Assembly: GCA_024401945.1 (NCBI GenBank)
Contig: JAKSKC010000052.1
Span: 1 to 9,230, forward strand
DNA from: Bacteroidales bacterium
Lineage (GTDB): Bacteria; Bacteroidota; Bacteroidia; Bacteroidales; UBA932
Length of the DNA stretch: 9,230 nt
Reading direction: 5' to 3'
Shown: positions 1 through 6,371 of the stretch, piece by piece
How positions within the stretch are numbered: the stretch's first letter is position 1
How the letters are laid out: each line of letters opens with the position of its first letter
Made by a program: the position numbers and the translations under genes
Notes under the pieces: generated by a model
The model's database searches: none
What the model was told of the DNA's origin: nothing
The model's input: the letters and a program-made list of their open reading frames with translations, nothing else

Positions 1-2199
1 GCGCAGGCAGCAGACGAAGCCGGCGTTGGCGCCGAACACCACATTCTCACCGTACGCTGCAGGAGAGCTCTCCACTGTCTTCTCACGGTTCTTGGTATAT
101 GGGGAGGTGTATATGACAGCAGGTTCGCAGAGGAAGTTCCAGGCCTGGGACATATCCTCCATCCTGACCGCCACCAGACCGTCGTTGGAGCTTCCGACGA
201 AAATGTATCCGTCCTTTACGAGCGGTTCGGACCTGGTATTGAAGATATGGTTGTATTTCCCTGACTTGAGGACCTCGCCGGAACGGGCTCCTACCTGGAA
301 TATGGCACTGTAGCCGGTGTAGATGAAGGTTGTGTCCAGCACCGCCGGGGTGGAGCTGCTGTACCTGTTGTCGTAGTCCTTCTTTTCCCACAGGAAATCG
401 CCAGTTGCCGCGTCATAGCAATATCTCCCGACCCAGTATCCGTTGGTGAGCAATGCTCCGCCGGCGGTGCGGTTTGTGTTCACGTTGGTGATCGCGCCGT
501 GCTTGTGGGTGTTTTTCCAGACCGTCTCCCCGGTTGCGGCATCGAGGGCACAGAGTGAGCTCGCGCATCCGGCATAGACCAGACCTCCGGAGGCGTGGAT
601 ACCTTCGGTGAAGGAAGGATAGAAGGTGGTGTCGACCCTCTTCTGCCACTTCAATGTGCCATCGGACACATTGACAGCATAGACGTTGTAGTCCACGTCA
701 CCGGCATAGAGGACACCGTCCACAAGGGACATATCCCCCTTTATGGAATTCCTGACACTCAGTTTCCATTCCGTTTCTCCGGTGAGAGCATCGAGCGAAT
801 ACACCGCGCAGTCATTGCCGTTCTCATTGTCCATTCCGGCGATGTAGAGATGGCCGCCGGATATTATCGGATCCGTGTAGAAAGTCTTGCACTGCAGGGT
901 TGTCATCCATTTCAGCCCTGCCTCGCCTTCCTGCCTCGCTACTACGTATTCTCCGTCCGAGAACTCCGCGAAAACCCGGTAGGACGCTCCCGGAGCAATC
1001 GGGCCCGGCAGCTGAGCCTCCCACATCATATCGTTGAGCTGATGCATCGGGAGCTTTTTTCCGTCGGGGAGGATGACGCCGGCCTTCAAAGGCTCGCTCG
1101 CCGCATCATAGACCACGGCCCGGACGACGGAACCGGCGGCGTGCGCGACAATATGATTGGTTATAGGGGCGTAGTGCATTCTGGAAACCAGTTTTCCCTC
1201 AGGGCTGAAAGTGAATTCGCGAAGGGCTGAGGCTGAATGGTCGTTGCTGCCCTTGCTCGGGGACATGGAGCAGAAGAAAGGGATGCCGCTGCCGTTCAGG
1301 GAACGGAGGTCGTCGTGACGGTGGCCGTATACGAAGGCCTTTACATTGGCACCGGAAGGGATCAGTTTTTCGTTGGCATCGTGGTTGAAGATGACAACCG
1401 GAGTGCCCTGAGGGATGCATCCGATGTCCTTGCTCATCCAGTCCCTGAGGTCATCGATGCTGTATGAGGCCCTGGCGTCGCCGTACTGCATAGGTGTCAC
1501 TATGAAATGTACCCCGCCGGCGTTGAAGGAATACCAGGAAGGACCGAAGCAGTCCTCGAAGTTCTTTTCTCCGTACTCGTTGCCGAGGTAGTCCCTGTTG
1601 CCCCTGATGAGGTCGTGGTTGCCTATGGTATAGACCATCCTGCGTCCGACGTTGTCATCATTCATATTCTTCGTGAAGAAGACAAGCCCGCTTTCATAGC
1701 AGATATCTCCGGTCACTACGATGAAGTCCTGGTCGTGGACCGCTGCATATTCCTTCATACGGTCTATCCAGTCCATATATTCGCGGTCCTCTATGTCGCT
1801 CATATGGGAGAAACTGCCGTAGACCTTGCATTTGGCGAGGCCGAAGTCGAGCCCGGGATTGGAGCGGTTGAGTTCGTTGCCGCTGAGGCCTTCCCCCGAC
1901 ATTATCCCGCGCACGTCGCAGAAGAACCTGTTGGTGTTGCGGAAGCGGTCAGGGGTGTATACCGTGATGAATCTCGCGCGCGGAGCCGGCTTTATGCTGT
2001 AGCACCCGTCGGCGTCGGTCAGGACTACGGAGAATCCGTCGGAGACGGCCACTCCCCCGATTCCCTTTTCGCCTTTGTCAAATATGCCGTTGGCGTTCCT
2101 GTCGTTGAAGACCCTGCCGTTGAAGGATTCCGGGGCCTGTGCAAGTGCAAGGGATGCGGATAACAGCATCAGCAATGCGGTAAAGATTCTTTTCATCAT
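1..2199 (-). CDS. Secreted calcineurin-like phosphoesterase fused to a PQQ-type beta-propeller, 3' end outside the window
   Basis: The frame is open for 733 codons from 2199 to the left edge with no stop, so the C-terminus is missing. Two tandem ATGs (2199, 2196) are possible starts; residues here count from the second, MKRIF. Residues 1-19 look like a Sec signal peptide ending ALA before QAPES, so export is expected. Residues about 25-82 resemble the MetallophosN domain, beginning with an Asp/Asn-rich NDRNANGIFD stretch. The metallophosphoesterase core spans about 120-330: GD at 163-164, GNHD at 192-195, His272 in FNHD and GHRH at 291-294. The first metal motif reads D134-I-E136 where Asp-x-His is usual. 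After a linker, residues about 425-732 carry repeats such as LDALTGETEW and LDAATGETVW, typical of PQQ/BamB-like propeller blades. The substrate is unknown. It follows the peptidase gene after 8 bases and probably shares its transcript. Confidence 0.88.
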   Translation of the reverse strand, partial: MMKRIFTALLMLLSASLALAQAPESFNGRVFNDRNANGIFDKGEKGIGGVAVSDGFSVVLTDADGCYSIKPAPRARFITVYTPDRFRNTNRFFCDVRGIMSGEGLSGNELNRSNPGLDFGLAKCKVYGSFSHMSDIEDREYMDWIDRMKEYAAVHDQDFIVVTGDICYESGLVFFTKNMNDDNVGRRMVYTIGNHDLIRGNRDYLGNEYGEKNFEDCFGPSWYSFNAGGVHFIVTPMQYGDARASYSIDDLRDWMSKDIGCIPQGTPVVIFNHDANEKLIPSGANVKAFVYGHRHDDLRSLNGSGIPFFCSMSPSKGSNDHSASALREFTFSPEGKLVSRMHYAPITNHIVAHAAGSVVRAVVYDAASEPLKAGVILPDGKKLPMHQLNDMMWEAQLPGPIAPGASYRVFAEFSDGEYVVARQEGEAGLKWMTTLQCKTFYTDPIISGGHLYIAGMDNENGNDCAVYSLDALTGETEWKLSVRNSIKGDMSLVDGVLYAGDVDYNVYAVNVSDGTLKWQKRVDTTFYPSFTEGIHASGGLVYAGCASSLCALDAATGETVWKNTHKHGAITNVNTNRTAGGALLTNGYWVGRYCYDAATGDFLWEKKDYDNRYSSSTPAVLDTTFIYTGYSAIFQVGARSGEVLKSGKYNHIFNTRSEPLVKDGYIFVGSSNDGLVAVRMEDMSQAWNFLCEPAVIYTSPYTKNREKTVESSPAAYGENVVFGANAGFVCCLR

Positions 2200-2207
2200 A
2201 TCGGTTT

Positions 2208-3467
2208 CTAATATTTCCGGATAAATTCTGTTATCAACCTGAAGAGGGGTTCGTAGGTCTCCATACGCATCGTACTCATATCGTCCCCGGAGGTATGGTA
2301 GTACTGGAAGGCATCTCCGCCCTCGTTTTCGAACAGTATGCAGGGCACGCCCTTCTGCGCAAACGGCCAGTGGTCGCTGTTGGCGGCAAGTTCACCGCGG
2401 TTGAGATCCTTGAACAGGCCCCCGGCGGCATTGATTTCGAGCATCTGCGCGAAACCTTCGGCACCGGGACCGCTGACCTCGCAGTACTGCACGGGGTTGT
2501 TGTCCCCGATCATATCCAGGTTGAACAGGTACTTTATACTGCCCAGCGGCATCGAAGGATGGTTCACGAACCAGGTGGAACCGCGCAGGTTGGCATCCTC
2601 GCCGCTGAAGGCGACGAAATACATATCGAACCCGGGCCTGTTCTGAGCGTAATATTCCGCAAGGGTGATTATCCCCGCCGTACCGGAGGCGTTGTCATTG
2701 GCCCCGGGGTAATAAAGTCCGCGTCCGAGGTTGCCCAGATGGTCATAGTGGGCCGTGAATACATAGCAGCTGTCGTGCCTGGCGCCCTCGATCCGGGCTA
2801 TGACGTTGGCAGTTCTGTATTCCTTGAGGAACAGGTTGTCGATATCCAGGTCCACGGAACGGGCTCCCTTCGGGAAGTCCGGTCCGACCCATACGGTAGG
2901 TTTCTCCGCCACGCGCTCCCCGTACGCCTTGTAGAACTTCAACGGGCTGTCCCAGGTATATATCATACCTGTATTGGCGCAGGAAGACGATTCCATTTTC
3001 TTGAAATCGGCGTGGTGCCTGTAGGTGAACCAGAAATCGCACACCACCATACAGCCGGCATTTTCCGGTGCGGACAGGTCGGCGAAGATCCTTTCAGGAT
3101 TATAATTCAGGGTATCGATGTAATACAGAGGAGCCTTGCAGTGCACTCCGGGGCAGTACTCGCGCACGCTGAAATCCTCCCCCGGCCTGAGTTTCACTCC
3201 GTCCACGGACATTTTCATCTTTCCCGGGAAGGTATTGATGTCCAGGGTGAAAGGTTGCAGTCCGACCTCGTCCACCCCGACTTTCTCGAACTGCCGGGCG
3301 ATATAGTTGCCGGCCTTGATGACACCGTCACGGGCATAGCCGCGACCCTGGTATTTCGCGGAACTCAGTTCCGCGGTTATCTTTCTGAACAGTTCCGGAT
3401 TCTGACCGTGTACGGGGCAGACGGACAGCACTGCGACCGCCGCCAGGGCGAAGTAAAACCTTTTCAT
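2208..3467 (-). CDS. Secreted M28-family zinc metallopeptidase
   Basis: This 419-residue protein is a probable zinc aminopeptidase acting in the periplasm or outside the cell. Residues 1-21 form a signal peptide (hydrophobic core, VHG before Gln22). The M28 metal site is nearly complete: His240 in TAHYDH, Asp258 in GANDNASG, the catalytic-base Glu290, Asp318 in NLDMIG and His391 in YYHTSGD. The SDHWPF motif at 364-369 is also typical of the family. The position after Glu290, usually a second Glu that binds zinc, is Asp291 (SGEDANLRGS). The stretch around residues 110-215 sits where many relatives carry a protease-associated insert, but I cannot confirm that domain. The start overlaps the stop of the upstream prephenate dehydratase-like gene by 4 bases (ATGA), suggesting translational coupling. 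The family call is firm; substrate preference (free N-terminal residues, dipeptides or other) is not visible. Confidence 0.93.
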   Translation of the reverse strand: MKRFYFALAAVAVLSVCPVHGQNPELFRKITAELSSAKYQGRGYARDGVIKAGNYIARQFEKVGVDEVGLQPFTLDINTFPGKMKMSVDGVKLRPGEDFSVREYCPGVHCKAPLYYIDTLNYNPERIFADLSAPENAGCMVVCDFWFTYRHHADFKKMESSSCANTGMIYTWDSPLKFYKAYGERVAEKPTVWVGPDFPKGARSVDLDIDNLFLKEYRTANVIARIEGARHDSCYVFTAHYDHLGNLGRGLYYPGANDNASGTAGIITLAEYYAQNRPGFDMYFVAFSGEDANLRGSTWFVNHPSMPLGSIKYLFNLDMIGDNNPVQYCEVSGPGAEGFAQMLEINAAGGLFKDLNRGELAANSDHWPFAQKGVPCILFENEGGDAFQYYHTSGDDMSTMRMETYEPLFRLITEFIRKY

Positions 3468-4033
3468 ATTTCCGAATGATATTCTCCGAGGATCCTGAAT
3501 TCCTCGATGAGCGGGCGCACCGCCGAGATTGCCTGGCGGTAGCGTTCCTGATTGTCAAACTTTATGTCCACGTAGAAGAAATACTGCCATTCGCGGCCCG
3601 GGATCGGAAGGGACTGTATCCTCGTCAGGTTCATTCCGTAGAACGACAGGATGGTGAGTATGTGTGCAAGGGAGCCCGGAGTGTGGGGCAGGGTGAAGCA
3701 CAGGGAGGCCTTGTCTATTTCCGAAGGATCGACCTCATACGTCCCGTCGATGACCAGGAACCTCGTGAAGTTCTGCTTGCAGGTCTCGATACCCGGGGCC
3801 AGGATTTCCAGCCCGTACTGCCGCGCAGCCAGTCCGGAAGCCACCGCGCCGACGCCCTCGAGCCTTTCAGCAGCGATGGCCATTACGGCAGCATCGGCAT
3901 CGCCGGAATCCATCCTGGCGAACAGTTCCGGAAAAGTGTCGCACCAGACTGTCTCAATACCGTCCCCATAGAACTTGAGGGCCGCCTCTTCGTGAAAACA
4001 GCCCGAATACCCCTGAACAGCAACTCTTCTCAT
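3464..4033 (-). CDS. pheA: Prephenate dehydratase-like protein with a large internal deletion, ACT domain intact
   Basis: Full-length relatives convert prephenate to phenylpyruvate for phenylalanine synthesis in the cytoplasm, with a C-terminal ACT domain that senses phenylalanine. Here the N-terminus (VAVQGYSGCFHEEAA, residues 4-18) and the first lobe up to VMAI (50-53) are normal. The chain then jumps to AAERLEG (54-60) and continues as the family does near the end of the catalytic domain, through LAARQYGL to NFTRF (88-92), which holds the catalytic TRF motif. The middle that should lie between, with the ENS, SHP...QC and DTA motifs, is absent. The ACT domain (about 108-182) has its PGSL and IQSLP ligand-region motifs. 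Length is 189 residues against about 270-285 for the family. There is no frameshift or stop at the junction. Either this is a catalytically dead or regulatory remnant, or an assembly deletion. Start chosen because it sits about 14 bases downstream of a good promoter. Confidence 0.85.
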   Translation of the reverse strand: MRRVAVQGYSGCFHEEAALKFYGDGIETVWCDTFPELFARMDSGDADAAVMAIAAERLEGVGAVASGLAARQYGLEILAPGIETCKQNFTRFLVIDGTYEVDPSEIDKASLCFTLPHTPGSLAHILTILSFYGMNLTRIQSLPIPGREWQYFFYVDIKFDNQERYRQAISAVRPLIEEFRILGEYHSEI

Positions 4034-4052
4034 AATTCGGAAACTTACAGGA

Positions 4053-4082
4053 CAAAATTAGGGAAATTCGCTCAAAAGGCAA
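4053..4082 (-). promoter_or_regulatory. Bacteroidetes-type promoter for the pheA-like / M28 / phosphoesterase operon
   Basis: Read on the minus strand, TTG (4082-4080) is followed after exactly 19 bases by TAATTTTG (4060-4053), matching the Bacteroidetes TTG-N19-TAnnTTTG consensus. Transcription would begin near 4048, giving a leader of about 14 bases before the ATG at 4033. No Shine-Dalgarno sequence or attenuator is visible in so short a leader. Confidence 0.65.
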
Positions 4083-4104
4083 TACGGGGAAATGGAAAAT
4101 GAAT

Positions 4105-4112
4105 TACCTTTG
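4105..4112 (+). promoter_or_regulatory. Probable -7 element for the exporter / ybaK operon
   Basis: TACCTTTG fits the TAnnTTTG consensus. I see no TTG at the expected -33 distance (about 4082-4085), so the match rests on one element. The final G lies 6 bases before an in-frame ATG at 4119, which would put the transcription start at or next to that codon. The element lies inside the frame if translation is taken from the upstream ATG at 4092, which argues against that longer start. Confidence 0.5.
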
Positions 4113-4118
4113 CGTGCT

Positions 4119-5333
4119 ATGCAGGATTCATCCAGAATATTGGGGCTGGCCGCAAAGGCGGGTCACATCCTCCTCGAGAACGGGGCGGAAATCTCCAGGG
4201 TCGAGGAGACAATGGAGATAATCGCGGACCACTACGGGGAGAGTCAGGAGAATTTTTTTGTGCTCAGCAACGGAATCTTCACCACCGGAAAGTCCTACTC
4301 GAACGTGGAATTCATCCCGATCAAGGGCGCAAGAATGGACAAGGTGGCGGCGGTGAACCAGCTTTCGAGGGAGATAGTGGCGGAGGATCTGCCCGTGGAA
4401 GAGGCGGAAAGAAGGCTTGAATCCATCGTCAACGCACCGGAGAAACCGCTGTGGGAGCAGCTCACCGGTACGGCTCTCGGCTGTGCGGGATTCTGCGCGA
4501 TCTTCGGAGGAGGATATCCGGACTGCGCCGCGGCGGTTGTCGCGGGCGTGATCCTGTACAGCTTCATCATCCTCGTCGGAGCGAAATACCTCTCCAAGCC
4601 TCTGGCAAATATATGCGGAGGCTTCATCGGCAGCATCGTATGCATTCTGCTGTTCAATCTCGGATTCGGCCACAGCCTGGGCAATATGATAATAGGGGCC
4701 GTAATCCCGCTGATACCGGGGGTCGCTTTCACGAACGGGCTGAGGGACCTTGCAGATGAAGACTACCTTGCCGGGACGATACGGCTTCTGGACGCGCTGA
4801 TGGTGTTCTTCTGCATAGCTCTCGGGGTCTGCCTGGCCTTCATCCTCCAGGGCAGCGTCTCCGGAGGGATGATTCATCTGAGCGGAACCCTCACGGATGC
4901 CGCGACATACCATATCCCGATACAGCTCGCGGCGGCCTTCACGGGAACTGCGGCCTTTGCAGTGCTTTTCGGGGTCAACAGGAGCGAATATCTGACCGCC
5001 GGCCTCGTCGGGATGCTCGGATGGCTGGTCTATATGCTGATAGTACGGTATACATCGATGTCGGTGATCGGCGGGACCTTCTTCGCCGCCCTCTGCGTTG
5101 CGGTGCTTTCGCACTATTTCGCGGTATGGCGCAAATGCCCTAGCACGGTGTTCATCATCTGCGGCGTATTCCCGCTGATTCCGGGTGCGGGAGTGTTCTG
5201 GAGTTCATATTTCACTGTGTCCAGACAGTTTCACTCAGCCCTCGCATCAGGTTTCACAGCTGTCGGTGTCACCATCGCCATAGTGCTGAGCATCATCATA
5301 GTATCAAACATCTTCCACCCCAAAAAGAACTGA
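4119..5333 (+). CDS. ThrE-family threonine/serine (or dicarboxylate) exporter, fused YjjP-YjjB form
   Basis: This inner-membrane protein has the single-chain architecture of the ThrE family, which exports threonine and serine in Corynebacterium; the split E. coli relatives YjjP and YjjB have been linked to succinate export, so the substrate is open. Counting from the ATG at 4119, the cytoplasmic N-terminal part (about 1-115) carries the signature GAEISRVEETM (22-32) and FVLSNGIF (47-54). Roughly ten hydrophobic segments follow. The two halves each carry a matching motif, PLIPGVAFTNG (197-207) and PLIPGAGVFWS (352-362), as expected from an internal repeat. Length is 404 residues, or 413 from the alternative ATG at 4092. 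I prefer 4119 because family members begin close to the AGxILLxxGAE motif and because a -7 element lies between the two ATGs. Its stop is one base from ybaK. Confidence 0.92.
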   Translation: MQDSSRILGLAAKAGHILLENGAEISRVEETMEIIADHYGESQENFFVLSNGIFTTGKSYSNVEFIPIKGARMDKVAAVNQLSREIVAEDLPVEEAERRLESIVNAPEKPLWEQLTGTALGCAGFCAIFGGGYPDCAAAVVAGVILYSFIILVGAKYLSKPLANICGGFIGSIVCILLFNLGFGHSLGNMIIGAVIPLIPGVAFTNGLRDLADEDYLAGTIRLLDALMVFFCIALGVCLAFILQGSVSGGMIHLSGTLTDAATYHIPIQLAAAFTGTAAFAVLFGVNRSEYLTAGLVGMLGWLVYMLIVRYTSMSVIGGTFFAALCVAVLSHYFAVWRKCPSTVFIICGVFPLIPGAGVFWSSYFTVSRQFHSALASGFTAVGVTIAIVLSIIIVSNIFHPKKN

Positions 5334-5334
5334 G

Positions 5335-5799
5335 ATGCAGAAGACCAACGTGGCCAGGCTGCTTGACGCGGCGGGAATCAGTTACGAGACTGTGCCCTAC
5401 AGTTTCTCGGAGGACGACCTTTCCGCGGTCCACGTGGCGGCCGAACTCGGGGAGAACATAGAACAGGTGTTCAAGACGCTGGTCCTCAGGGGTGACCGGA
5501 ACGGATATTTCGTATGCGTTATCCCGGGGGATTTCGAAGTGGACCTCAAGCTGGCTGCATCCATCTCCGGCAACAAGAGCTGCGAGATGGTGCACGTCAA
5601 GGAGCTGCTGCCGCTCACGGGATACATCAGGGGAGGTTGCTCACCGATAGGGATGAAAAAGAAATTCCCCACCTTCATACACGAGAGCTGCCTGCTGTAC
5701 GACCACATATACGTAAGCGCGGGCATAAGGGGGCTCCAGCTCAAGATAGCCCCTTCCGACCTCATATCGTTCACCGGAGCCGGAATATACCCAATATAA
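5335..5799 (+). CDS. ybaK: Cys-tRNA(Pro)/Cys-tRNA(Cys) deacylase, YbaK/EbsC family
   Basis: The product hydrolyses cysteine wrongly attached to tRNA(Pro) by prolyl-tRNA synthetase, a trans-editing step that protects translation fidelity in the cytoplasm. The 154-residue length is normal and the sequence is collinear with the family: Lys47 in QVFKTLV is the conserved lysine essential in Haemophilus YbaK, followed by VIPGDFEVDLK (62-72), the family block GYIRGGCSPIGMKK (96-109), and FPTFIHES. The ATG follows the exporter stop TGA after one base, so the two genes are almost certainly cotranscribed and translationally coupled; no separate promoter is seen. I detect nothing unusual in the enzyme. 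Members of the wider INS superfamily edit other tRNAs (Ala-tRNA(Pro), for example), but the CSPIGMKK block favours the YbaK branch. Confidence 0.93.
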   Translation: MQKTNVARLLDAAGISYETVPYSFSEDDLSAVHVAAELGENIEQVFKTLVLRGDRNGYFVCVIPGDFEVDLKLAASISGNKSCEMVHVKELLPLTGYIRGGCSPIGMKKKFPTFIHESCLLYDHIYVSAGIRGLQLKIAPSDLISFTGAGIYPI

Positions 5800-5828
5800 A
5801 AAACAAGAACTACCTCGTAAGGTAGTTC
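5797..5828 (-). terminator. Hairpin terminator of the prfB operon, overlapping the last codons of the acyltransferase gene
   Basis: On the minus strand GAACTACCT (5828-5820) pairs perfectly with AGGTAGTTC (5815-5807) around a TACG loop, a UNCG-type tetraloop. It is followed by TTGTTTTTTA (5806-5797), a good U-tract. The acyltransferase stop TAG (5812-5810) lies inside the descending arm. On the plus strand the same stem follows ybaK by 7 bases but is trailed by a much weaker T-rich stretch, so it may work only partly in that direction. Confidence 0.8.
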
Positions 5829-6364
5829 CCGTTGTGTTTTCCTATAAGGTTCAGACTTTCATAAAGCTGCTGGAGACGGTCCGTATCCTCCCTCGCGCTG
5901 CCCTGAAGTTCGAATCTGCCGTGGATGCCGACCCTCTTGTGTCCCCAGTCCACATAAGTGACATACACGGGGATGCCTGTCTGCGAGGCGATGAAGTGAT
6001 AGCCTGTCTTCCACTTGCGGACCCCCTTGCGGGTCCCCTCGGGACATATGGACAGATGGAAAGGCTTGTCGCTGCCCTGCATCTCGTGGACAATGCTGAG
6101 AAGTGTCTTCTGCGGATTGCTTCTGTCGATCGGGAACCCTCCCATAGCCTTCAGGAGCAGGTTGGCCGGGAAGAAGAAGGCTTCCTTCTTGATCATCACC
6201 CTTAAATGGCCGCCAAGCGCCCTGTAGTACAAATAGCCTATCAGGAAGTCCCATATGCTGGTATGGGGAGCTTCCAGATAGATGCAATCCTTCTCGGTGG
6301 CCTTTTCGCCGACCAGCGTCCATCCCGTCTTTTCAAGGACGAACCTGCAGAATCCCGGTGTCAT
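5810..6364 (-). CDS. PlsC-type lysophospholipid/glycerol-phosphate acyltransferase, small form
   Basis: The protein belongs to the glycerolipid acyltransferase family that transfers fatty acyl groups to lysophosphatidate or similar acceptors at the inner membrane face. The four family blocks are visible in its 184 residues: H34-T-S-I-W-D39 (the HX4D catalytic motif, in APHTSIWDF), a middle block with KKEAFFFP (59-66) and GGFPIDR (75-81), PEGTR (108-112), and IPVYVTYVDW near 131-140. No clear transmembrane helix precedes the catalytic block, and it is shorter than classical PlsC (about 240 residues), so the acceptor may not be lysophosphatidate. The frame is open upstream to 6442, but that extension lies wholly in the fumarase coding end and resembles no known sequence. 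The ATG at 6364, 7 bases after the fumarase stop, is the credible start. It is the last gene of the prfB-fumarase operon. Confidence 0.88.
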   Translation of the reverse strand: MTPGFCRFVLEKTGWTLVGEKATEKDCIYLEAPHTSIWDFLIGYLYYRALGGHLRVMIKKEAFFFPANLLLKAMGGFPIDRSNPQKTLLSIVHEMQGSDKPFHLSICPEGTRKGVRKWKTGYHFIASQTGIPVYVTYVDWGHKRVGIHGRFELQGSAREDTDRLQQLYESLNLIGKHNGNYLTR

Positions 6365-6371
6365 ATCAGAA

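Noticed and set aside
595..2163. Plus-strand open frames (595-1230 and 1507-2163) opposite the phosphoesterase-propeller gene
   Set aside because: The minus strand is open over the whole 1-2199 stretch with signal peptide, metal motifs and propeller repeats, so these are shadows.
3402..3467. Possible lipoprotein signal (LSVC) in the M28 peptidase leader
   Set aside because: Val precedes the Cys where a small residue is needed, and a normal signal peptidase I site follows at VHG-Q.
2295..3479. Plus-strand open frame of 394 codons opposite the M28 peptidase gene
   Set aside because: It mirrors the peptidase codon pattern in G+C-rich DNA, resembles no protein family, and would oppose a gene with a complete catalytic motif set.
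4034..4118. Phenylalanine attenuator or riboswitch upstream of the pheA-like gene
   Set aside because: The predicted leader is only about 14 bases, with no leader peptide or paired stems.
4128..5114. Minus-strand open frame of 328 codons opposite the exporter gene
   Set aside because: Its composition is rich in Arg, Asp and Glu as expected from an antisense of membrane-segment codons, with no recognisable domain.
5807..5840. Strong plus-strand terminator for ybaK
   Set aside because: The hairpin is perfect, but on this strand it is followed by CCGTTGTGTTTT rather than an immediate U-run, so I assign it mainly to the minus strand.
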